From: Mangrovimicrobium sp033283385
GTDB taxonomy: Bacteria > Pseudomonadota > Gammaproteobacteria > Pseudomonadales > Halieaceae
Direction: 5' to 3'
Length of the DNA stretch: 64,000 bases
Assembly (NCBI GenBank): GCA_033283385.1
Contig: JAWMQQ010000001.1
Span: forward strand, 310,001-374,000
The notes under the pieces were generated by a model. That model was not told the origin of the DNA. It saw only the letters and a list, made by a program, of their open reading frames with translations, and searched no databases. Made by a program: the position numbers and the translations under genes. Each line of letters opens with the position of its first letter. The stretch's first letter is position 1. Below, piece after piece: positions 26,358-34,410 of this stretch.

Positions 26358-27383
26358 TTGGCGACCATGCCCCAGGTCAGGATTCACGCGGCCAACCAGT
26401 TTTCCATCGACGAGGTTCCGGTGCCGGAAGCCGGGCCGGACGACGTCCTGCTGCGGGTGCTGTACTGCGGTATCTGCGGTTCGGACCTGCATTTCGTCGC
26501 GGACGGCGGCGTGCGCCGGGGTGCGGGGCAGCCGATGGCGCTGGGTCACGAATTCTCCGCTGAGGTGCACAGCGTCGGCGCCAATATCACCGGCCTGCAG
26601 GCGGGGGATCGCGTGGTGATGAACCCGCTGGGGGGCGGTAACTTTGTCGGCAACGGCGGTGGGCAGGGCAGCTTTTCCCGTTATGTGCTGGCCAGGAATT
26701 TCATGACCACGCCGGGGCTTATCTACAAGATTCCCGCCGCGCTGGGTGACAGGGCCGGCGCTTTGGTCGAGCCCATGGCCGTTTCGCTGCACGCCCTGCG
26801 CCGGGCGCGACTGGCGGTGGGGGAAAACCTGCTGGTGGTGGGCGCGGGCCCGATCGGGCTCGGCATTACACTGGCAGCGAAGCACCTGGGGGCAGCCGCT
26901 ATGGTTGCCAGTGATTTGAGCGACTACCGTCTTTCACGGGCGGCCAAACTGGGGGCCTCTGTATTCAATGCGAGTGAATCAGGGCTGCAGGAATTTCTCG
27001 TAGAGCAGTTCGGCACCCGTTCAAGCCTGTTCGGTCCCTTCGCGAATACCCACATCATCGTGGAAACCACCGGCTCGGCGCAGGTGCTGAAGTCGCTTGT
27101 CGAACTGGCGGCACCGGGCACACGAATAGTGACCCTGGCGATGCCGGTGAATCCCGAAGCGCCTTTCGATTTTTCCCCGGTGGTTGCGCGGGAGATCGAA
27201 CTGATTGGTGCGCTGGGGTATGGAGACAGCTTCGAGGAGGCGATCGGGTTGCTCGTGGCGAGCGCAGGGGTGATCGATATGCTGGTGAGCCATGATTTTG
27301 CTCTGGCGGAGTTTTCGCAGGCGTTTGCAGTAGCCAGGAATCCGGCCGAGTCGGCGAAAGTGTTGGTTGATTGCCGACGTTGA
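26358..27383 (+). CDS. Zinc-type (MDR) alcohol dehydrogenase-like protein
   Basis: A 341-residue medium-chain dehydrogenase. The catalytic-zinc set C40 (GICGSD), H64-E65 (GHE) and the glutamate in LVEPMAV is present, and the Rossmann motif is VVGAGPIGLG. The structural-zinc lobe has none of its four cysteines (residues 86-107 are Gly- and Asn-rich), so the structural zinc is missing. The start is TTG at 26358 with GGAGGA seven bases before it; an ATG three codons later is too far from that site. It follows the CoA-transferase by three bases and ends the operon. It probably oxidises a secondary alcohol of the pathway. Confidence 0.8.
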   Translation: MATMPQVRIHAANQFSIDEVPVPEAGPDDVLLRVLYCGICGSDLHFVADGGVRRGAGQPMALGHEFSAEVHSVGANITGLQAGDRVVMNPLGGGNFVGNGGGQGSFSRYVLARNFMTTPGLIYKIPAALGDRAGALVEPMAVSLHALRRARLAVGENLLVVGAGPIGLGITLAAKHLGAAAMVASDLSDYRLSRAAKLGASVFNASESGLQEFLVEQFGTRSSLFGPFANTHIIVETTGSAQVLKSLVELAAPGTRIVTLAMPVNPEAPFDFSPVVAREIELIGALGYGDSFEEAIGLLVASAGVIDMLVSHDFALAEFSQAFAVARNPAESAKVLVDCRR

Positions 27384-27588
27384 ATTTCCATCAAAGGGGG
27401 CGGAGGGATTATAAATTCGCCAGCTTGCCCGGCAGTTCGAAATGCCGCCCTGCCGTCTGTGCATCCGCCCGTTTCGAGCAGACCTCCGGGCGCATTTGAT
27501 CTTATTCAACACACTGATTTATAAGAAATAATTGACTCCTTGGCGGTATAATTGACCAGTATCAAACCGCGCCCAGGGAGGGCTCAAA
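27384..27588. other. Intergenic region before the HNH gene
   Basis: A drop in GC content here marks the edge of a different segment. TATAAT at 27547-27552 is a good -10 candidate for the next gene. TTGACT at 27532-27537 is only nine bases away and cannot be its -35. An inverted repeat lies near 27440-27490. Confidence 0.4.
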
Positions 27589-28614
27589 ATGGCACTGGAC
27601 AAGCTCGCCGGCAGCGCGCCGGGCCCCCGCGATTTACAGGATCTCGAAGACGAAATTACAGAACTGTCCGCCCACCTTGCAGCCGCCACCTACCGCCTGC
27701 TCTGCCTGATTCACGAATTCGATGAGCGCAGCGGCTGGAACGGTGGCGGGGTCAAATCCTGCGCCCACTGGCTCAACTGGAAGTGCGGCATCGCCCTCGG
27801 CGCGGCGCGGGAAAAAGTGCGCGTCGCCCATGCGCTGGCCGAGTTGCCGCAAATCAGTTCCGCCTTCCGCTGCGGCAAAATCAGTTACTCCAAGGTGCGC
27901 GCGATGACCCGCGTCGCCACGTCGCAAAATGAAGACTACCTGCTGATGATCGCCAACCACGGCACCGCCGCGCACGTCGAGCGCCTTGTCCGCAATTACC
28001 GCAAAGTGCAGCGCATCGAAGCGCTGCGGCGCGATCAACTGGCGCATGAATCGCGGGAGCTATCCTGGTACATCGACGACGACGGCAGTTACGTGTTCAG
28101 GGCGCGTATCAGTGCCGAGCAGGGAGCGCGGGTCGCGCAGGCGCTGAATGCCGCGATTGACGTTTCCGCGGAAACGCCTATCGCCGCGCGTCGTGCGGAT
28201 GCGCTGGAGCGCGTCGCCGAAGTGTACCTTGCCGCCGGCGAAAGCAATGTGAATGGCGGTGACCGCTGCACCACGCGGCATCATGTGGATGCGCACCATA
28301 TCCGGCACTGGGCGGATGGTGGTGAAACCAGGCTCGATAATCTCGTGTTGCTCTGCCGCCACCATCACCGGTTGGTGCATGAAGGCGGCTATGTATTGCA
28401 GATGGGTACGGATGATGCGCCGGTTTTTTCTGCCCCGAATGGCGATGTCGTTCCCGCCGGTCCCGATACGCGTTTCCGCGGAAACGTGTTTGCCCTGGTG
28501 ACGGGTCACAGGCGGGCGGGTTTTGATATTGGGCCCGGTACGATTATTCCCTACTGGTGCGGAGACAGGATGGATGCAGGGATGGCGGTGGATGGGTTGC
28601 TGAATCGCGCTTAG
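27589..28614 (+). CDS. DUF222 / HNH endonuclease-like protein, internally shortened
   Basis: A 341-residue protein. The N-terminal DUF222 region (about 10-220) is followed by an HNH nuclease motif, HVDAHHIRHWADGG then LLCRHHHRLVHEGG. In the relatives I know, about 90-100 residues with a CRFPGC-type zinc knuckle lie between the GGDR that ends DUF222 and this HNH. Here GGDR is joined after only four residues (CTTR) to HHVDAHH, so an in-frame deletion seems to have removed the middle and one zinc cysteine pair. The HNH active histidines remain. Such proteins occur in many copies in some marine gammaproteobacteria and may be mobile. Two copies of a 16-bp palindrome lie inside the gene. Confidence 0.75.
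   Translation: MALDKLAGSAPGPRDLQDLEDEITELSAHLAAATYRLLCLIHEFDERSGWNGGGVKSCAHWLNWKCGIALGAAREKVRVAHALAELPQISSAFRCGKISYSKVRAMTRVATSQNEDYLLMIANHGTAAHVERLVRNYRKVQRIEALRRDQLAHESRELSWYIDDDGSYVFRARISAEQGARVAQALNAAIDVSAETPIAARRADALERVAEVYLAAGESNVNGGDRCTTRHHVDAHHIRHWADGGETRLDNLVLLCRHHHRLVHEGGYVLQMGTDDAPVFSAPNGDVVPAGPDTRFRGNVFALVTGHRRAGFDIGPGTIIPYWCGDRMDAGMAVDGLLNRA
28161..28176. repeat. 16-bp palindrome, copy 1
   Basis: CGTTTCCGCGGAAACG, a perfect palindrome, inside the HNH gene. Read there as V-S-A-E-T. An identical copy lies 310 bases on, read in another frame. Confidence 0.8.
28471..28486. repeat. 16-bp palindrome, copy 2
   Basis: Identical CGTTTCCGCGGAAACG, read as R-F-R-G-N-V. The different reading frame rules out repetition of a protein motif as the cause. 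Confidence 0.8.
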
Positions 28615-28635
28615 CGGTACGGTGACTGCCCTGGA

Positions 28636-28659
28636 GTCTGCTTTCGCCTCAAAGCAGAC
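28636..28659 (+). other. Stem-loop after the HNH gene
   Basis: Perfect 9-bp stem GTCTGCTTT / AAAGCAGAC with loop CGCCTC, 22 bases after the HNH stop. There is no T tract directly after it, so it is a poor intrinsic terminator. It may protect the messenger end or be part of the next gene's leader. The rest of 28615-28901 holds no clear gene. Confidence 0.5.
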
Positions 28660-28901
28660 ACATTGGCTGAAAAATTTTGTGTCATCAGGCTTGTTTTGTG
28701 GTGACGAGCACAAGCTGAAGCACTTCGTAGCTGAGCGCCGAGTCGCTTTCGGGCTGCCCACCGACCCCGCTGTAATCTACTGCATACGTGTCAACTGGAT
28801 TATCAGTCCTGAGGCGATTCAATCATCTGCAGTGTATAGTGGGAATAGTATTCGACCTGGGACGTTGTCTTTGTTGGAACGTATGTTTTTGGACTTTTCA
28901 T

Positions 28902-31145
28902 ATGGAGATGAAGAGCTTGACTACCAATTGGCCCCTACATCCAATAGCATGGAGATGTGCCTCCATCGTCATCATTTCAGCACTGCTCAGCGGTTGTGGT
29001 GGGGGTAGCTCGAGTACAGGGGGTGACGTGAGTCCACCACCTGTCGGAGAGCTACAGTTGGAAATTGAAATCACATTCCCTGTTGCCGGTTCATCACTTG
29101 AGGGTGTTAATCAAACCACGGTCAGCGGAACGATTTCCAGCATTGGTGGTAGTCCCTTTACACTGGGTGATATTGCGGAGTTCCAGGTGAATGGAATCCC
29201 TGCGACCGTTAATACCGAAGTGGGTCGCTGGAGCGCCAATCTCCCGTTACCTATTTCGGACAGTTTGGAGCTGCGAGCAACACTCAGAAGTTCAGCAGGC
29301 CAGGAAATCGAAGAGAGTATTCCAATTCTTAACAGGCCCGTCCAGGGCAGCTACAGGCTTGTGAAACTCGATGCAGGCGGCGGTTCAGCCCTCGTCTATG
29401 GTACCGGGCAGTTGCGAAGAGTGGACTTGAACTCCGGGGCAGAAACACTGCTTTTTGCGGGCCTGGCAAATGGCGACCAGGAGCCTGCAACGGGTATTCG
29501 AGTAGATCCGACAGGCAAGAGCGCATATTTACTGCGTTGGGAGCCATATGTGTGGAGTACGGACGCTTTCGTGGTTGATTTGGATGCGTCCACTGCCCAG
29601 ACATTTGGCGCAATGCAATGGAGCGAGCCACGTTTCTACCAGGGATTTGATCAAGACCCGGTAAATTCTCAACTAGTATTTTCTTACAGGGCCATCGATG
29701 ACGAGCTCCAAGAGCACCACTGCTTTCTGGCTACAATCCCCATCCTCGGCACAGTTTCAAGTGTGATAGCGGAAACCAGTATTGTGAGCGACTTTCCGGG
29801 ATCGCCCGATGTTGCATTTTGCGCCGGTGCGGTAGTCGTCGATACAGCAAATAACCGGGTGATTGTCTCGGCTGACGGATCGGCAAGCCCCGAATGGCAA
29901 TTTCCACCTGAGGAAGAATATGGTCTCTATGCATATGACCTTGCGACAGGCGTGGGAAGTATTTTGTCGCCCGCAATAGATGAATTTGGCCCATCTTTAA
30001 AAACGCCCAAGTGGATGTTTCTCCAAGGCGGAGCAACTCATGTCATCACCGTCGACGATGAGAGGGTGATGGAAGTGGACGTTGATTCCGGTAAACGTTC
30101 GATCGTGCTCGACAATATCAATTTGCCTGAAGGGGTTACTGATATTGATTACGACGAAACAGGTAACCGTTTGCTCATCGCGGAAGGGATGAGTGAGTTA
30201 AAGTACCTCGATCTTTCTTCAGGTGAATATCAAGATGTACTTCGAGTAACCCCGGGAAATCCAGTGGGAGCAGGGGCGGTGTTCCCTGACATCATAAGGT
30301 GGGGTCTACCCGTCCTGGATGATGTGCGGAATCGCCTGTTCATCTTCCAACCCCAGGATGGTCAGATCTATCAAATTGACCTGGATACGTTAGAGCGCTC
30401 AAAAATAACACCAGAACCGTCGATTGAAACTCATAGGCCTTACGCTGCAGTCGTTGATACTGAAACCGGGTATTTATATTTCGAAGGCGGTTCTGGTGAG
30501 ATTTGGCGGCTTGATCCTGAAAACGGAAGCCAGGTTCTCGTGACGTCTAATGATACACAAAGTGGAACCTTGCTCTATTGGGTCATGGGGCTGAGCGTGG
30601 ATAGTCAGCGCGGGCTATTGTATGCCTCGGGTGGAGTAGCGCACGCGAATTCGAAAGCAGGCTTAGTTGCGATTGATATGGCGACCGGGAATAGGAGGCT
30701 AATTGCAGAGGTGCCGAGAGGTGCGAACTTTCCGCCTGCGCTACAGAAGAACATATATGATTCAGAGAATGATAGGGTGATAGCGACAACGTCTGGGAAT
30801 GATGTTGTACAAATTGATGTTTCGAGCGGTGAAGTCACTTATCTATACGATGGGAGTGATGGCGAGTATGGATATACGGAGAGCCTGGCACTAGATGCTG
30901 CAACAGGCCGAATTATTTTTGGGCTAACCGCAGTAGCTACGAAGGAAATGGCGGAAACACGCTCACTGGATGTTGAAACCGGCACCTACGAGGTGCTCTC
31001 AGAAGTACCTGCAGGATTTGCCTATGATCAAGAGAGAGCCCTGTTTTTTGTCCTGAATGATGTCCTGAGGAACGGCATTTCTGGCCAGGTATTTGCCATA
31101 GATCATTTTGGTGTGAATACCGCAGTTGTAGCGAGGCCCAATTAG
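28902..31145 (+). CDS. Lipoprotein with beta-propeller-like repeats
   Basis: About 747 residues. A lipoprotein signal ends in the lipobox LLSGC, with the lipid Cys near residue 32, followed by a Gly/Ser/Pro linker. A cadherin/Ig-like domain (FPVAGSSLEG to LNRPV) is followed by repeated propeller blades. Each has a GxxxVDTxxNRVxVS-type or LDxATGRIIFGL-type strand and a YxxDLxxG turn (IDLDTLERS, IDMATGNRR, IDVSSGEVT, LDVETGTYE). It should be exposed on the outer membrane or in the periplasm. GC content and codon use are clearly lower than around it, which suggests transfer. The open frame begins at a GTG at 28788; I chose 28902 (or 28908) because it gives a normal signal length. Function unknown. 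Confidence 0.72.
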   Translation: MEMKSLTTNWPLHPIAWRCASIVIISALLSGCGGGSSSTGGDVSPPPVGELQLEIEITFPVAGSSLEGVNQTTVSGTISSIGGSPFTLGDIAEFQVNGIPATVNTEVGRWSANLPLPISDSLELRATLRSSAGQEIEESIPILNRPVQGSYRLVKLDAGGGSALVYGTGQLRRVDLNSGAETLLFAGLANGDQEPATGIRVDPTGKSAYLLRWEPYVWSTDAFVVDLDASTAQTFGAMQWSEPRFYQGFDQDPVNSQLVFSYRAIDDELQEHHCFLATIPILGTVSSVIAETSIVSDFPGSPDVAFCAGAVVVDTANNRVIVSADGSASPEWQFPPEEEYGLYAYDLATGVGSILSPAIDEFGPSLKTPKWMFLQGGATHVITVDDERVMEVDVDSGKRSIVLDNINLPEGVTDIDYDETGNRLLIAEGMSELKYLDLSSGEYQDVLRVTPGNPVGAGAVFPDIIRWGLPVLDDVRNRLFIFQPQDGQIYQIDLDTLERSKITPEPSIETHRPYAAVVDTETGYLYFEGGSGEIWRLDPENGSQVLVTSNDTQSGTLLYWVMGLSVDSQRGLLYASGGVAHANSKAGLVAIDMATGNRRLIAEVPRGANFPPALQKNIYDSENDRVIATTSGNDVVQIDVSSGEVTYLYDGSDGEYGYTESLALDAATGRIIFGLTAVATKEMAETRSLDVETGTYEVLSEVPAGFAYDQERALFFVLNDVLRNGISGQVFAIDHFGVNTAVVARPN

Positions 31146-31443
31146 CTGCGACACGCTAGAAGGCCGTGATTTGGCAGCAGTGTGTAGCTACAAACATGGC
31201 AATGGAATCTGGTAAGAGATTCGAAACTGGCCGCTTCCAGGCTGCCAAAAGGAAGTGAAAATCGAGGGTGCCAGGATTTTCCATCTGTAGGTGCTACTGC
31301 TCGAGTCCGCTAACAGGCGAAAGCGGCCGCTCGCGAGACAAAAGTACGCAACGCGCCAACGCTGCCTCCTGCACCGCAATGGCAGCTGTCACACATACCA
31401 GGGTTCTGACGTTAGCCCTGCAGCATTGTCACTGTCGGGCTGG
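31146..31443. other. Intergenic region, no gene seen
   Basis: About 300 bases after the lipoprotein gene. Open frames on both strands lack family resemblance or ribosome sites. It may be a decayed joint of the transferred segment. GC content returns to the chromosomal level towards its right end. Confidence 0.4.
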
Positions 31444-31977
31444 TCAAGGGTTCCCCGTGGCAGCGCCCCACTCTTCTTCGCCATCATGGTACGCTCCGGT
31501 GCGCCGCAGGCCGAGGCTGTTTGCAATCTTCTGGCTCGCGGAGTGCTCGGGGTGAATGTACGCCGTTACCCGTTCGACCTGTTGGCTCGCCAGCCAGTCC
31601 TTCATGGTTATCGCCGCTTCCTTTGCAAAACCCTGTCCTTGCCACGGCGTGCCGATGAGCCAGGCGATATCCGCCTGCAGGCCGGTAACGGTAGCCTGTA
31701 CATAGCCGATTGAATCGCCTGTCCCTTTGAGCGTTACCACCCACGTCAGCCAGTGCTGCGTGCCGTCAGGCGAGATCCTTGATTCGAGGTTTGCAAACCA
31801 GCGCTCTATGGATTCCAGGCTTTCTGGCGGTTGCCCGCCGGTGAAGTGGTAGAGCTGCGGATCGGAAAGTATGGGGAACAGTTGCCCGGCGTGGTGCCGG
31901 TGGACGGGGACCAGTGCAAGGCGCCCGCCTTCCAGCGCTGCGGGTAAAGCATCCAGGTTCGTCGCGGGCGACTCCAT
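31444..31977 (-). CDS. GNAT family N-acetyltransferase (RimJ/RimL-like)
   Basis: A 177-residue acetyltransferase. The acetyl-CoA pyrophosphate loop is QGQGFA, preceded by IAWLIGTPW and followed by KEAAITMKDWLASQ. HPEHSASQKIANSLGLRRTG is the RimJ/RimL-type motif B region. It should acetylate an amino group of a small molecule or protein. It is the last gene of a minus-strand run that begins with the hydrolase at 34092; the 25-base gap to the SnoaL-like gene makes co-transcription likely. Substrate unknown. Confidence 0.78.
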   Translation of the reverse strand: MESPATNLDALPAALEGGRLALVPVHRHHAGQLFPILSDPQLYHFTGGQPPESLESIERWFANLESRISPDGTQHWLTWVVTLKGTGDSIGYVQATVTGLQADIAWLIGTPWQGQGFAKEAAITMKDWLASQQVERVTAYIHPEHSASQKIANSLGLRRTGAYHDGEEEWGAATGNP

Positions 31978-32002
31978 TCTCTTCGGCTCGTGGTGGTGCT
32001 TG

Positions 32003-32437
32003 CTAGCTGCCGGCTTCCAGAAGCCTGAACTGGAAGGTCTTCAGCGTACGCTTGCCGAAGCGCCACCCCTGCGCTGTCCACACCAGTTCGTCCTCGTACC
32101 GACCGGTCAGCTGCAGCGTTTCCGCGCCCTTTCGCTGCGCCGACTCCACCAGGTTGGTCGAAGCAGTGGCGCCGCGTCCATCTTCCGACAAAACAACATC
32201 GGTAATGGTGTTCTGCTGTACCAGCCATTCCAGCCCGCCAAATACCGGGTCGAAAAAGTCGATGATGGCCGCCAGGCCGGTGAGGGGTTCCGGTTGTCCC
32301 AGGAGGGGTGCGACTCCATGCACTTGTGCGTCCGGGGCGAAGCACTCTCCCAGTGCATGTGCATGCAGGCGCCCGGCGATGCCGGAGTACTTGTTGATGA
32401 GCTCGCAAATTGCCGCTTTATGTTCCCATTCGTTCAT
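32003..32437 (-). CDS. SnoaL/NTF2-like fold protein
   Basis: A 144-residue protein of the SnoaL-like (nuclear transport factor 2) fold. Pattern: N-terminal helix EHKAAICELINKYSGIAGRL, then CFAPDAQVHGV, and a late GRYEDELVWTAQGWRFGKRTLK strand pair. Relatives include ketosteroid isomerase-like and hydroxylating small-domain proteins; a catalytic Asp/His pair is not obvious. I chose the ATG at 32437, with GAGG seven bases before it; the frame is open 31 codons further up inside the next gene. Its start is 51 bases below the isochorismatase-like gene's stop at 32488, so it is probably in the same transcript. Confidence 0.7.
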   Translation of the reverse strand: MNEWEHKAAICELINKYSGIAGRLHAHALGECFAPDAQVHGVAPLLGQPEPLTGLAAIIDFFDPVFGGLEWLVQQNTITDVVLSEDGRGATASTNLVESAQRKGAETLQLTGRYEDELVWTAQGWRFGKRTLKTFQFRLLEAGS

Positions 32438-32487
32438 GGCCTGGCCTCGTTGTAGGGATCGCTGTTCGGTTGTTGGCAGTGTTCTCG

Positions 32488-33120
32488 TCAGGTTCCTGCC
32501 GCAGGCAGGGCCGCCATGATCTCCGTACAACTGGTGATCGTGGCGATCGGCATCAATGTGTTCTGCATGACCACCGGCCCGTAGTCCAACGGGATTCCCG
32601 CGACGGCGTCGCTGGCCACGATGACCTGGTAGCCGTTGTTGACCGCGGTCATCGCAAGGTCCAGCAGCGCGACGTTCAGGGAGACGCCGGCAATGATCAC
32701 GGTAGCGATACCCGCGTTGCGCAGCCGGTGGTCGAGTTGGGAGTCGGCCATGGGGCTGAGGCCGTGGTCGCGCAGCGAAATGACGTCGCCTTCCGCCCAG
32801 ACTTCGGGGCAGGGCACATCAAAATCCGGGTCCGCCTGTGCGACGGGCTCCTGCCGCGATGAGCCCCGGCGAAACAGCCGCGCATTGGTGTTGGCCCCGA
32901 AGCGTCCCGGCTTGATATTGGCCAGGCAGTGCACGACCACGCCGCCGCTGTCGCGCACCGCTGACGCAAGACTCGCGCTGTTCGGGATCACCCCCACTTC
33001 TGCCGCGGCCTCCGCCAGCGCGACCAGTCGCGCCCGATCGCCGATCACGCTGCGCTGGACCTCGGAGAGCAACAGGGCGAAGCGGCCCGGTTGCAACAGT
33101 GTTTCGATAGAGAAAGCCAT
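32488..33120 (-). CDS. Isochorismatase-fold protein lacking the Asp-Lys-Cys triad
   Basis: A 210-residue member of the cysteine-hydrolase (isochorismatase-like) superfamily by fold signature: ALLLSEVQRSVIG at 15-27, ATVIIAGVSLNVA at 139-151, then GYQVIVASDAVAG. All three catalytic positions are changed: Asp to E20, Lys to about L116, Cys to A151. It therefore cannot use the normal cysteine chemistry. Similar sequences with these changes occur elsewhere, to my knowledge in actinobacteria, so it may be a stable subfamily with a binding or other enzymatic role. It lies between the hydrolase and SnoaL-like genes in one transcription unit. Confidence 0.72.
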   Translation of the reverse strand: MAFSIETLLQPGRFALLLSEVQRSVIGDRARLVALAEAAAEVGVIPNSASLASAVRDSGGVVVHCLANIKPGRFGANTNARLFRRGSSRQEPVAQADPDFDVPCPEVWAEGDVISLRDHGLSPMADSQLDHRLRNAGIATVIIAGVSLNVALLDLAMTAVNNGYQVIVASDAVAGIPLDYGPVVMQNTLMPIATITSCTEIMAALPAAGT

Positions 33121-33168
33121 GGTCGTTATTGTTATCCCTGGTCTGTGGTGTCGGGGCGGACGCGCGAT

Positions 33169-34092
33169 CTATTCCCGCGGCCAGAATTCGAGCAACGCGC
33201 GCAGGGCGCTGACCAGCGCGACGGGCTGGTCCAGCATCACGTGGTGCCGGGCGTCCGGGATGGCGATGACCGGCGATTCCGGGCGCAGCATGCCGAGGCT
33301 GAGGCCGAGGGTTTCCGGGGTGAGCAGCGCGGACTCCTCGCCGTAGACGAATGCAATCGGGCTGTCGACCCGGGCGACGATGGACGCCGTGCGCTCCGCG
33401 TTCATGGCGACCCGGCGGGCGTCGAAATGCCACTGCCAGCCGTCGTCGACCTCGATCAATGAATTGCGCGCGATGTGATCGACGATGTAGTCGTTGTCGC
33501 AGGGTTGCGGCGGCGATAGCCGGAAGCGGGCGAGCCCCTCCGCCAGGGTGGGGAAGCTGCGGTGCTCGTTGCGCGCCCGCGGCGCATCCTCGCGAATCGC
33601 CTGCAATTGCGAGGCGGCTATGGCCAGCGGGCTGTCGATGACGGCGACCCCGCGGAACAGGTCGGTCCCGGCCGCCGCGGCGAGGCCGACGATGCCACCC
33701 ATGGAGTGGCCGATCACCACAGGCCGTTGCGTACCGCCCAGCCAGTGGGCGGCGTCGCGGACCTCCTGGGCGAGGACGTCGACCTCGTAACCTTCCTCCC
33801 GGCGCGCGGAGTTGCCCATGCCGCTCCAGGACAGGGCGGCACAGTGCCAGTCGCCGGCGAAGAATGGTGCGATATGGCTCCACCAGCGCGCGTGGGCGCC
33901 GTTGCCGTGCAGGAACAGTAGCCCCGGCTTGTCCGGCGAGCCCCAGGTCAGCAGCTCGATCTGCGCGCCGCCGGATTCGAAGCGGTGCTCCCCGGGTTGC
34001 TGCGCCACTGCCCGGTCGAACCACTCGGGCGCTTCGGGCCGGGCGCCCTGGTAGCGGGCGAGCAGGTAGGGAGTGTCGATGGCGCTGGTCAC
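33169..34092 (-). CDS. Alpha/beta hydrolase
   Basis: A 307-residue alpha/beta hydrolase. The oxyanion motif LFLHGNGAHARWW, nucleophile elbow GHSMGG, an acidic residue in VYGEESALL and the base in ARHHVML are in the right order. This HGNGA type is common among C-C hydrolases and lactonases of catabolic clusters, as well as esterases. It is the first gene of a four-gene minus-strand unit (hydrolase, isochorismatase-fold, SnoaL-like, GNAT). An exact copy of the 13-bp motif lies 79 bases upstream of its ATG, in the space shared with the divergent VOC gene. Confidence 0.8.
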   Translation of the reverse strand: MTSAIDTPYLLARYQGARPEAPEWFDRAVAQQPGEHRFESGGAQIELLTWGSPDKPGLLFLHGNGAHARWWSHIAPFFAGDWHCAALSWSGMGNSARREEGYEVDVLAQEVRDAAHWLGGTQRPVVIGHSMGGIVGLAAAAGTDLFRGVAVIDSPLAIAASQLQAIREDAPRARNEHRSFPTLAEGLARFRLSPPQPCDNDYIVDHIARNSLIEVDDGWQWHFDARRVAMNAERTASIVARVDSPIAFVYGEESALLTPETLGLSLGMLRPESPVIAIPDARHHVMLDQPVALVSALRALLEFWPRE

Positions 34093-34171
34093 GTTGGCTG
34101 TATCCCTTTCAATTGCCGGGGCGGATGCTGGCCGGGGTCGGCGATGCCGGCTAAAAGTGTAACCGATTTTT

Positions 34172-34184
34172 ATAGTTAGATGAT
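34172..34184. promoter_or_regulatory. Catabolic 13-bp motif, exact match
   Basis: ATAGTTAGATGAT fits ATAGTTANAYRAT at every position. It stands between the divergent hydrolase and VOC genes. The surrounding 34093-34410 is AT-rich and has no gene. A degenerate relative, ATAGATAATAGAA, lies at 34337-34349 nearer the VOC start. Confidence 0.6.
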
Positions 34185-34410
34185 AAGTGTTGACGATTCA
34201 TGCGCTCCGGCAAGTCCGTTGCGCCATCTGGTTTGTGGTGTATAAAACGCTGTAAAAACAGCGTTAAAAGACGGATATCGGCATTCTTTTGGTGGCTGCA
34301 TTGCTCTCGGGCTTGGGCTATACTTCGCCATAAAGTATAGATAATAGAAAGTCCGCTGCCCTCCAGTGCCAGGGGCGTGCCGGCGGGCCATCCGCATCGA
34401 GGAGCCAGGC

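Noticed and set aside
27532..27552. Sigma-70 promoter TTGACT...TATAAT before the HNH gene
   Set aside because: The boxes are nine bases apart, far too close. Only the TATAAT remains plausible.
28622..29008. Small plus-strand gene of about 128 codons before the lipoprotein
   Set aside because: No ribosome site, no motif, and it overlaps the lipoprotein start in another frame.
34337..34349. A further copy of the 13-bp motif (ATAGATAATAGAA)
   Set aside because: Too many mismatches to count. Kept only as a note because it resembles the flank at 63367.
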